A stretch of 64,000 nt of DNA from Symsagittifera roscoffensis (taxonomy: Eukaryota > Xenacoelomorpha > Acoela > Convolutidae): contig NC_087066.1 of assembly GCF_963678635.1 (NCBI RefSeq), forward strand, positions 10,834,517-10,898,516, read 5' to 3'. Below are positions 47,777 through 57,449 of this stretch, in pieces (within the stretch, counting starts at the first letter, position 1; the number at the start of each line of letters is the position of its first letter). The notes under the pieces were generated by a model. The model was not told the DNA's origin. It did not search any database and saw only the letters and a list, made by a program, of their open reading frames with translations. The translations under genes and the position numbers were made by a program.

Positions 47777-48305
47777 TTCACGCTTTATGCCAGCCACAGA
47801 TTTAAAATTGGAATATTTGTTCTAATACCCACTTTCAATACACAAAAAGGAATCTCTAAGAAATTACAACCATTCGGAAAAGGACCATATCAAATAATAT
47901 CATATAAAGGACCATAAAAAGTATCATACAAACTCACTGATTCAACCAAAAAAGAAATTGTTCAACATCGCAACAATTTATTACCTTATTGTCCAAAAGA
48001 ATACGCACTACGCGAATTGACTCAATTATATTCTTTTACAGGTTTAAAAATTGTTCAAAACAATACACAAACACAACAAAATGAAACCGTACATGACGAA
48101 GTCCACCCAAAACAAACCCAACAACAAAACGTAGCCATTCAAAAAGCTAAAATATTAGAACCAAAAATACCTCAAAGTGAAAGAAAAAATAGAAAAATGA
48201 CAGAAAAAGTTTTACCACAAGATCAACAATAAAAATCTGAACATAGAAATTTATCACGACTTAGAAGTCAACCACGAAAAATTATATAACATTCATCCCA
48301 CAATC
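47777..48305 (+). pseudogene. pol: GPY/F-like module and pol C-terminal tail of copy B
   Basis: KKLQPFGKGPYQII, a VSYKLTD strand and VQHRNNLLPYCPKEYAL form a GPY/F-like module. A Gln/Lys/Thr-rich tail (48017-48232) follows. A stop falls inside the module at about 47916. Confidence 0.6.
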
Positions 48306-49137
48306 TAAAATATTGAAGAAAATTGAATTTAAAAAACAAACTTAATTATCACTAACATATATTTTTTTAATCTTTTGAACTTTCACATTTTCGCAATAAC
48401 ATGCTGAAAACACTCTCAATAAATTCTAATTGATTTTCAGCCAATAGAAAGCACTCAAATTTGTCACTTTCAATATCTCTAACACAAACTCATTAGCCGA
48501 CAGATATTAACCTCCAGGCATATCTAAAACTATAACTCTCTAAGCTCCAGGTCAAAAATTAGCACCTTGCTATAACTTGACACTAAAATAAACACCACTT
48601 CAATATTACAACCCTCCCCTATCAAAAACAAATTATGCAAAGATGAACAATATTTTACCAATTCAGACCTCAAAAACCCTCCAAACAAAAATGGCAAATT
48701 AGCCTAAAGTAAAAAAGACTCATGACCATTTGGCCTAAAGTACAAATATTTCAAAAATACCCCCAATTATCCAACAAATAAAAACAAAGCTCAGAAGACC
48801 TCCCGAGCACCATAAAATGAGCCCCCAACAATTTTTAACAAAACTCAACCCACTTGTCAATAAGTCAATTAATAATCCGACCACACTTGAATTCCGCCCC
48901 AGAATTTAAAAAGTATTCGACTAAATGCTTTTCTCTCTAACAGTTGATACTTTTGAACAATTAATCTTAAATCTTTCCATACAATTTTCTACTCAATTTA
49001 AATTTTTGCTATTCTTTTTCATCGAGACTTTCGAAGCCATAATAATTCTTTTAATAACTTTTTGCAATTTTTTTTTAAATTTTCTATTCCCTATTTGAAA
49101 TATACCTCCAAATTTCCCAAATCCTTGACCACATCCA
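48306..49137 (+). other. Non-coding spacer between pol and ORF-S, copy B
   Basis: Aligned with copy A 19191-19940 though not coding. Landmarks are TTAGCCGACAG, CTCCAGGTCAAAAATTAGC, GGCCTAAAGTACAAATAT and ACCCCCAATTATC. Confidence 0.5.
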
Positions 49138-49145
49138 CAGGTACG
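49136..49145 (+). promoter_or_regulatory. Candidate splice junction before ORF-S, copy B
   Basis: CACAG/GTACG follows a C/T-rich tract and precedes the ORF-S ATG by 26 nt, as in copy A. Read as an acceptor it would place ORF-S first on a spliced mRNA. Confidence 0.4.
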
Positions 49146-49165
49146 ATAACTTAAAACCTATTTAA

Positions 49166-49354
49166 ATGATACGAACCATTTTTAGTCGAAAAAATATCTT
49201 CCTATTTTTCATAATTTTTCTCACATTTTTGTCATCGCTAATCATGACAATGTGCAAATGTATAAAAAAGGCAAAAGTCACATTCGCCTTAGCAACTATT
49301 CTTTTAATTCTATTCATTGAAGAATACTATAATAAACATAAATTTTCCCTATAA
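49166..49354 (+). CDS. ORF-S: small protein with two membrane segments, unknown function
   Basis: Sixty-two intact codons. A short positive N-terminus (MIRTIFSRK) precedes a first hydrophobic segment (residues 11-29, FLFFIIFLTFLSSLIM). A short basic Cys-containing loop (CKCIKKAK) leads to a second hydrophobic segment (about 37-52, VTFALATILLILFI). Copy A shares the start, loop and second segment. The hairpin topology and the place between pol and env suggest a viroporin-like or assembly-helper protein in the membrane, but that is inference. It could instead be a leader peptide for the downstream frames. No family recognised. Confidence 0.5.
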   Translation: MIRTIFSRKNIFLFFIIFLTFLSSLIMTMCKCIKKAKVTFALATILLILFIEEYYNKHKFSL

Positions 49355-50428
49355 AAAGCCGATCACTCAATCAAATTTCCAAAATTGCTCATCAACCACC
49401 ACCAAAACAGTCTCCACCAACATCTTCCCAAGAAATTCCAGTAACACCTACAACTACCCAAAAACCTCTAACATCAACGCGCATTTCTTTTCAAGATAAA
49501 CCATACACTTTTGAAGAACGACACGCACGCTTATCCGAACCATTAGAACCAGTTCATCGACAAGCACGTTTAAGCGAATCAACCTATAATTTATACCCCA
49601 CCCTACAACAAACTTAAATCGAGTAAGACACATTAGTCAAAATCAAAATACATTTGAAAAAAATAGACAAATCATACATCCAAGACGGAATAGAATACTT
49701 AAAACACCAACATCAACTACTTCAGAGCTCTCTAGCAGTACATTGCCAGATATCCCGACACTTACTTCACAACAAAGCATCTCAAATATTCCATCAGACT
49801 ATCTAGGTTCCTTACCAACATCAGAACAAATTGGTGAACATCCTTTTAACCGTCCAGATAACACCGAACGACTACCATATTGGGCAACACAACCATATAC
49901 CCAAGGTAAATCAATTTAGTAAATGAACCAATAGATATTTCATCTGATACAACATTATCATCCCTACCAGAAACACTCTCACTTCCAACAACACCATCAA
50001 CAAATCAAATCTCACCAACACCTTTCCCTTTAAATTTCCCAAACAATCTCGACGCTAGATATCGAGAACAATCATCGTCAAATATCCCTTTACTATTAGA
50101 TTGGAATACTTTTGTAGCACCTCCCCCACTACTTGGACAACATCAAGAAAGTAACCGACTCCATAGTTGGGCACTCAATAGACTACAATATAGACAAGAT
50201 ATTCACGAAGATACCCGAGAACATAACATTCAGATACTTTAACAAAACAATCTCCAATTAAAGTTTGAAATCACATTCAGACTTAATAATATTGTTCAAC
50301 ACCCGTTTCCCCTAAGTCCACCAAATATAACAGCTCAATCGCTACCTCCTCCATTTATAACAACTGAAGTAATATATAAATACGATAGATATACCAAAAA
50401 CACAATGTGGATGTATCACATTTTATAA
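49355..50428 (+). pseudogene. ORF-P: proline-rich pre-env protein of copy B
   Basis: The first part (frame ending TAA at 49615-49617) reads KIAHQPPPKQSPPTSS, then STRISFQDKPYTFEERHA and LSEPLEPVHRQARLSE. One base shifts the frame, and it continues with EKNRQIIHPRRNRI, Ser/Pro/Thr-rich sequence, LLLDWNTFVAPPPLL, HSWALNRLQYRQDIHEDTRE and PPNITAQSLPPP. It ends at TAA 50426-50428. A TAA at 50240-50242 coincides with the TGA of copy A, and coding similarity resumes directly beyond. About 350 residues in all. The charged helical part after WALNRL may be a coiled coil. Not recognised. Confidence 0.55.
50240..50242 (+). other. Stop codon shared by both copies inside ORF-P
   Basis: IQIL-stop-QNN in copy B (TAA) and IQIL-stop-QDN in copy A (TGA, 21083-21085). 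The sequence after it is conserved mainly at the protein level, with many third-base differences. Either readthrough or an independent hit could explain it. Confidence 0.5.
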
Positions 50429-50452
50429 CCCATACTCCGTATTATCATACAC

Positions 50453-53068
50453 ATGTATATTTTAAAGTTGTTTACGTTTCAACACATCCTTTTTATAATT
50501 TTTTCCGAACAAAATACAAATCCATCTCCTCGCACAGGACCTCAGGATTTACTAGTCACACACTATGATTGTGAAGAAAACGAAGAAAAAACACTACAAA
50601 AATATGCCATAAACCAAGTAACACAATGCGAATCAGAACCACAAGCTATAGAAACCACAAATGTCATAGCAACATTATACTCAAAAGCCCGAGCAACAAC
50701 ACTTTCAGGTTTTAAATTTACAGCAACATTTTCCGAAAAGGAAGTACACTGTTCACAAGTTTCTAACGGAAATAAAAACCGACTGATCACGAATCCTTTT
50801 ACCAGAGTAATATAGAAAAACGTTTACACCTAAAACCCGACGGTTGTAAAAACGAATTACTCAGATTAAACTTAACAAGATATAAAAACTCAAACAGAAA
50901 AATAGTAAACCTTCAAGTTTTGGCCGATTCTGTACATCAAGCGGAACTTGAACGATATCAAGAACATATTAAATTAGACGAAAGATACCCATACAACGGC
51001 GCACATGGACCATTAACTTATGATATTCACGATAAACATTGGATACCACACATTGGAATAAATAATCCTTCAAACTGCAAAGCAATTACAAAAAATAAAG
51101 GATACCAAGAAATAATGTTTTTCGATTGGAAAATACAACTTGAAAAAATACAACTCACACGAGATTTAAAAGATAACACAATAATCTATCAAGGAATTAG
51201 ATTACCTTGTAAAAACGATCAAGACTATTGTGATCCTACGACATGGACACAAGCAACAATTGTTCGGTTTCCCGAAGATACTTGTACAACATTTTAAGTA
51301 GCAAAAATACGCGCTCTCATGACAAAATTTCATGACAAATATTTTATCGAATCCATACCATTTGAACAAGTAAACCCATCTGAAAGACGAAGTACTAAAT
51401 TCAGAAACATTCATATTATAGAAAACAATTTGACACGTTTTCAAAAATATCACGAAACAGAATTTGCATGTATATACAAAAACCCACTCTACAAAACACA
51501 ATACTCCAAAATACTTGTCAAATACAACGAAGGTTTCTACATGATCACAGGAAAAATAAAATTTGACCCCTATGCAACACATCATCCTATAAACGAAGAT
51601 ACATCATACATCCAAGTGAACCTCCACAAAAGCGCAGGAAATCCTGGTGGAAAACTAGAACCATACGACAGCAAAAGCACACGTTTACAAGAACTATCAC
51701 TAATGAATAAAACCTACTTTGGCGCAATACATTATGACATTCATTTAAATATGAAATTAGTCTACACAATTATAAGAATTTGTCAAGAAATATCACTTTC
51801 TGAATTAGAAACACTTCATCAACTATGCGACTTAGAAAGAACACAAATTCTACAATCACTCGCATTAGCAGTACTAAAAATACCGTACGCAGGATATTTC
51901 TTATCCGGAAATAGATCAAATTTCCTCGAATATGAAGGAAACATTTTATGGTTTTATACTTGTACCAAAAAAGTAGCAACACTATATGTTTTTGATGATA
52001 AACGTTACAAAAGAATCCCCATATTCTATAAAAATAAAGTTTATTTTGTTGATACACTTTCAAGGCGAACATTTTTTTTGGGATACCGCAGTACCATGTG
52101 GATCAGAAAATAGCCACAATGTCGTACAATTAAACCCGGACGAAGAAAACTACTACCTACTTACACCATACCCTACACTTATGCAGCCACTAAAAAAGTT
52201 TTCACCAGTAAGTATTCGAGCTAATGCTCCCAACCCAAACATCGATTTACAATCAATCGGCATATATTCTAATTCCGATATACAACATCACATTAGAATA
52301 CAACAGTTTCAAGAACTATTAACACAAGTGGACACTATACAACGACAATCAAAAGACCAAAAGTTAAGAAAACTTTCAGAAACCGCAGGGTTTTCAGACA
52401 TTTATACACAAGACTACAGCGGATATTTTAAAGACATCAAAGATTACATCTTTTTAATGGGTAAAAAATATAGACCACAAGATATTTCACCCATAAATTT
52501 TTTCAGTTTTGTAACTTTAAAGAACAAAATTCTCGCCTTTCTAGGATGGCCGTATTACATCTTAGAAAGATTGACTATCTTATACGCTATGTTTAACTTT
52601 TTTGGATTTCTTTTCTTACCTCTAAAAGAAATCTATAATACATGTGCAATACACACAGAAGTAAACCGACAAGCAAGCGTAGCACGCATAATATTTGCAG
52701 GATTCTTCGGCATATTTTCAACATCAATAAACAAAATACTTTTAGATGCACAAAATAAAGAATATAATACAAAACTATCCACAAGACCAAACACATATGA
52801 CGAAGAACATAGTAATAAAAATACAACTCTTACAGCACCACATTTACCAACCTTACCTCAAAACCATCCATTATCATTAGTTTCCCGAAATTTTCAAAAT
52901 CTAGCAATCACCAACCCTCCCAATTTCAGACCAAATACAGTACAGGGCCCCATTCAACATATAGTAACACAACATTCACAAAATGACGATACATTTGAAC
53001 AAATTATTGAACAATCCCATACCACCACTTTTCAGTATCAAAAACACCATTTGTTTAGGCCACGATGA
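50453..53068 (+). pseudogene. env: Env-like fusion glycoprotein of copy B (broken)
   Basis: ATG 50453 is followed by a signal-like segment (LKLFTFQHILFIIFS) and RTGPQDLLVTHYDCEE. About 680 residues of ectodomain carry paired Cys; the spacing around CKNDQDYCDP and PEDTC recalls glycoproteins of the chuvirus group, which some arthropod BEL/Pao elements carry. An AFLGWPYYILERL-type membrane region at about 52525-52640 precedes a tail of about 140 residues ending in TGA 53066-53068. Defects are a frameshift near 50790, a TAA at 51296 (Gln in copy A) and a one-base slip in a T run near 52075. If intact it would sit in the envelope and drive entry. The virus-group assignment is tentative; Env itself is supported by position, signal, Cys pattern and membrane anchor. 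Confidence 0.62.
53065..53068 (+). promoter_or_regulatory. ATGA overlap of env stop and ORF-T start
   Basis: CCACGATGAG is kept in both copies (copy A 23878-23881). The env TGA and the ORF-T ATG share two bases, the classic arrangement for coupled termination and reinitiation. Confidence 0.55.
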
Positions 53069-54861
53069 GAAAAAAAATTGGATCCCTCCATCGCTCAAAT
53101 TCCCACCCAGCCAATCTCCGAACTCAATTCCTCATTATCCCACTTTTTGCTTTTCCGCCACCTGATTCGCCAGTTATTAATATACCATCAAGCACGAATT
53201 CTGATACTAACTCAGACATCTCAGTTTTTCACACCATCTCACAATTTAATAAATCCGATGTAGAGGCTCCCAATGAGTTCGCAGATTCCGAACCATCTCC
53301 CTCTATCTATAAACAGACCAGCTCTTCAGCCTTTCAAAACCACTCATTAAACCCCATCATCAATTCCCATCTCCCTCCACTCCTTCTCATGCTTCCCAAG
53401 TAACCCCTAGCTACTCTCCATTTAATTCCGGATGATCGAATAATAACTCCCCAGGTAATGTACAAATTTCTGAAGAACTCGATAATTTTATAACACTACA
53501 ACAACAATTAACATAGCCCCACACTCTCACTATTCACCAAATATCATCAACAAAAACATCATCAAATCCACGAACACCTACACCACTTTCAGACTATACC
53601 CCTTCATTAGCTCAATCATCCACATCAACAGAAACTTCCACTAGCACTAACCGAGCTTATCGAAATTTTAAAAGAAAGTTTTCAAATCACCCATTCCCAC
53701 CCAAACCCGGAACCGCCAGAGAACATATTAACCACCCAGATCACACCAACACAGCAAAATATCTTCACGTAACCCACCCTTATTTTTACGATACACCTTA
53801 AATACTTCCAACACTAACCATGAACCACAAAATTTCGTTGATGAGCACGTTTTAATACCCACCTTTCACTGGACCGCCTATTATAACTATACTAACCCTC
53901 TTTCTCTACCACTCCACAACACCACATTAGACATTAAAAGAAACAAAAACGAATTGTATAGACTAACCACTTCACTAACACCCCGACAATTTACGTATGT
54001 AGGATATAAGAAATTATTAAAAACGTTCACCGCACCCCGAGCTAATGATTACTCAATTGATTATTACGATGATAACATCGTTCAAATTAACCCAGATCAA
54101 TTCTTAGACGAAGATCGTTTTACAAACCCACAACTAACAGAAAACTTTTTCATCAAAACCCCCTATATATTCACACTTAATATTTTTGATAAAAAGCATA
54201 ATCACATAATATCAGAAGCACTAGTCGACATACAGGCATTAGAAACTTTTTACGATAAATTTCAGTTATTTTCTTTAAACTTTCTTTTTCTTTCACCACA
54301 AGAACGTGATTTGCACTTTTCCCACGATATCATGTTGCGAACTAAACAAACGCATACACATATTACCGATTTATAAAAAATCACTTTGATCTACACACAC
54401 CATTACGACAACCCCACTATGGTTTTCAGTTTATTAACTCTAAACATACATCACCATTTTTTCTCAATTTTACATATTGCATTAAAAATACTAACCTTGA
54501 AGGCATCCTCCGCAACTATGACCCAGTCACACAAATGTATATATTCTGTCCCCATACTAAGACCTTCAACGATGAAGAATCCCAACCCCTCATAATCCCG
54601 CATGAATTCATCCAACCTATCGAAATATCTATATTAGAATTCATTCATAACACAAAATTCAATCATAAAAGTTACAATCTAATCCAAAAAACACCTCATG
54701 AATTTGCCATAAGTACCGAAGAACTAAACAACATCAAAGCACTTCAATTGCTTTGGCCACTGCTGCAAACTAAAAATGTCACAAGCATACTAGCCAAATT
54801 ACTAACAACATCAGACCTGATTCACGACATCTTTCCACACGGCTTTTTCCCAGATGATTAG
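53065..54861 (+). pseudogene. ORF-T: large 3' gene of unknown function, copy B
   Basis: About 590 residues with few breaks. The N-terminal part (53065-53403) runs through a hydrophobic FLIIPLFAFPPP segment into Ser/Pro/Asn-rich sequence with ISQFNKSDVEAP. The middle has NRAYRNFKRKF, HVTHPYFYDTP and FVDEHVLIPTFHWTAYYNYT. The best open section (53954-54376) has LTPRQFTYVGYKKLLKTF and an acidic DYYDDNIVQINPDQF stretch. The end (54535-54861) has IIPHEFIQPIEISILEF, LLWPLLQTKNV and the terminal FPHGFFPDD. Stops lie near 53401, 53799, 53853 and 54374. The C-terminal two thirds look globular and are conserved in copy A. No family recognised; candidates are a matrix-like, regulatory or captured host protein. 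Confidence 0.55.
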
Positions 54862-55610
54862 GTAAATATAATTAAAAATATTTAAAACTAACTAATTCAA
54901 AATAGTACTAACCAATTTTTATCAATGTTTAATTTATTCTTTTAGTCTTCTTACCACAATCACCTACAAAAAAAAACAAAAAATAAAAACTCGTTGATTT
55001 ATAAAATTTTCTTAAAACCTTTCGCACTAAATGATGTAGTAAAATTTGTAATCAAAACAGTAAATCAATCTATAAATTATTTCCCCCAAAGTAGTAAAAT
55101 AAAATACGATGAAAACTTATAATTTAAAGTTTCCCAAAAAGCAGTAAATTTTAATTTCCAAGCAATAAATTTATAATAATGAGAAAGCAGTAATAATTTT
55201 TTCTATCTTTTCATTCACTCTCACAAAAATTCTATCCAAACTCGCACAGCTTGCCCACAAAGAATTGATTAAAATAAAGATTTCAAGTTTTAAGTTTTCA
55301 CTAACAACAACACAAAAAAGCAATAACAAGTTTTCAACTTTTCTTTAACCCGGTTGGAAAGGAATTATATACTAAACCAAATTAACCAACGCAGCCCACA
55401 AAACACCATAAATCATAAAACAACAGCATGACTATGAAAAGAAAACCCACGGCACCCCAACCGGATTAAACCAGCTTAAAACCGGATAACTTATTCTTTT
55501 AAGGGTTTTTTGAAGTCTAAGAAAGAAATAATAAAACACAAAAAAGTCGCAAGACAAACCCAAACCAAAAACAATTTGATTTTTGATAAAAGGACACAAC
55601 CAAAGAAACA
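54862..55610 (+). other. 3' untranslated region of copy B
   Basis: No long frame. It shares with copy A the blocks CCCACAAAGAATTGAT, GGTTGGAAAGGAATTATATA, CCAGCTTAAAACCGGATAA and CAATTTGATTTTTGA, in order. Similarity ends near 55610. Confidence 0.5.
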
Positions 55611-56382
55611 TATTATATTATAATCTCAAATTATAATCCATTCGAATCCATTGTTTTTATAGAGTTTAATTTATAAACCGTCTAAAATCCATTCTAATCC
55701 GTCTGAAAAAATTCAAAATTTTCCTAATTTTTCGAAATTTATCGCAGCCTACTGGATATTTAAACCTACTCACATCTTCTTAAGTGCTAAACGATATCCA
55801 GCAGACTTTCAAGACCCTTCTTTTGTGAAATACCCCATTGGTTACCCCAATTTCCCACCTTTTCATCCTCGCCAAAAGGCTCACCCATTCCCCTCCAACT
55901 GCTCCTCACCTTCCCTTTTCCCTTCCCTACCCCTTACCCTAACCCCCCCCTTGAAAACCATCCTGCCTCTCCCACATCTGCATCTCAATTAACATTTCCA
56001 GCAGTTTTCAACAATTTTCAATAATCTGAACGTTGAAAAAACAGACCAAAAAATTTTTATGTTTTTTGTGTTTGACTTACCTCTTTACTATTGCAAACAA
56101 TACGCGGACATGTAAGACTATTGTTTTAAATGTTTACTTAAGATTAGAGTGGACTCCTTTCCTTTTTAATTTGTCAAATCTTCTAATAACAATCCAATTT
56201 TTTTCCTTCTTCCAAAGCTGGATTCTTTATAAAGAATTCAGTGTTTTTTCTCAGACTATTTTGTCGGATATACCAAGAAAAATGTGTCGCCAAAAAAGCT
56301 GCCAGATTGAAATGATCTGCCATGGAAAGCAGACCTTAAAGCGATTAGCATCCGGTCCTTTTGCTGACAATAAAAACTTTTT
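55611..56382. other. Non-coding gap between copy B and the minus-strand element
   Basis: Begins with loose repeats of AATCCATT(C/T)(G/T)AAT, then a C- and T-rich stretch (55850-55990). A 129-codon frame begins at 56033 with a hydrophobic N-terminus but no recognisable domain; its length is within what chance gives here. Confidence 0.4.
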
Positions 56383-56509
56383 TGACAATAGTAAGTTCCG
56401 GAATCTAAAATTATATCAGTAACTTAATCTTACAAAGTATAGCACAAGAGTGTGAACTGGAGGCCGTTTGCTAGTACCTGCAGTTATTAATTGGCATCGA
56501 TGAGTGACA
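56383..56509 (-). repeat. 3' LTR-like repeat of element C
   Basis: The 127-bp partner of 62023-62171, with a deletion of about 20 bp in the CTTTGTTGGTTACACTG part. It is more diverged than 63477-63625. Confidence 0.5.
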
Positions 56510-56958
56510 TATGAAACTTGTAAAAATTGTAAAAAAAACTTGCTGATTAAAAACGCACAAATATGGAAAATTGCCTAATAATAAATTTTTAAGTACTCAA
56601 TTGGAATGAAATTTACTTTTGCTGCATCAAGAGTTTTAAAAAACATAAACACCGCCGGTGTCGATGAACAGGTTCGAGTTTACTAAGACATCTGAAAGTA
56701 CAACCAGCCCTCTCCCTGGACTTTGATAAAGTTTTGAACAAAGTTCTAAGGTTTTTTCTGTTTCTTTTCTCTTTCCTGGTCGGTTCCCATAATATCAACC
56801 CTAGCATCTTCGTGACCGCCATTCGTTTAGGCCCGCTTTATCGGTACGCCATTGTTTCCTGGTTATCGTTTGAGTCTTGACTACTGTACGACACTAATCG
56901 CTGACTTTGTGCACGTTTCTTTGTAACCGTCGGTTCCGCAGTATCATTCACAATTTCT

Positions 56959-57449
56959 TTAACGCTTGCCATTGGTGTCGCTGGGATCCGATGCTTGAGT
57001 TGTTGCCATCGACTGAGGATTTTCGAGTTCCGCTATTTCCGATATGGGCGATGCCACTGGTGCACGTTTCGTCAGGGGTTCAAAGGGCTCCCCTTCTGAT
57101 TCTGGCAAGTATTTATACCTTCTCACCATTCGCTCGATTGAGAGAGGGATATTTTCACTTTCATTGTCGGTTTTTGACTCGCTTATTGGTTCGAATCGTC
57201 GGCTTGATGTAGATTGGTTAAGGTTACTTGGCTTCTTGTTCTTTGATTCCACTACTATTTTCTTCATTGGTTTCGGTTGTAGTTTCGATTGTTGTGTGCG
57301 CTTGAGATCTTGTGGTGTAGGCGGCTGAGGAAGTTTTGCTGGGCCCTTCTTAAGACTCCTTGACAACGCCACTGCTGATTTCCTTATAACAACTCCCTTG
57401 CTTAGGGTGATTGTTTTGTGTCTACCTGTTGATTTCACCCTAGAGTTTA
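56959..57449 (-). pseudogene. Basic, Pro/Ser-rich C-terminal region of element C
   Basis: A clean 159-codon minus-strand frame lies after integrase: GRHKTITLSKGVVIRK, LPQPPTPQDLKRT, a Lys-rich MKKIVVESKNKK part, and an acidic/Ser part ending in SDPSDTNGKR. It could be the integrase tail or a small extra ORF. No domain recognised. Confidence 0.45.

Larger units (their letters stand above)
35802..55610 (+). mobile_element. Giant env-bearing Ty3/gypsy-type retroelement, copy B (decayed, 3' LTR not found)
   Basis: The copy has the same structure and gene order as copy A: LTR, leader, gag, PR, RT, RH, IN, spacer, ORF-S, ORF-P, env, ORF-T and 3' untranslated region. Proteins of the two copies are recognisably similar throughout (by eye roughly three residues in four in the best parts). 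Copy B keeps DSGA and YLDD and the integrase DDE triad, but has internal duplications in gag and RNase H, plus stops and frameshifts. Similarity to copy A stops near 55610 and no 3' LTR follows, so the right end was lost. The strong A-richness of the plus strand begins and ends with the element. Confidence 0.85.

Noticed and set aside
10707-55610. Alternative genetic code in which TAA or TGA is sense
   Set aside because: Stops in one copy mostly align with ordinary sense codons (Tyr, Gln, Asn, Glu, Trp) in the other, and the copine exons use standard codons. Decay explains them.
56033-56422. 129-codon frame with a hydrophobic N-terminus
   Set aside because: No domain, unknown neighbours, and it overlaps the edge of element C. 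Length compatible with chance.
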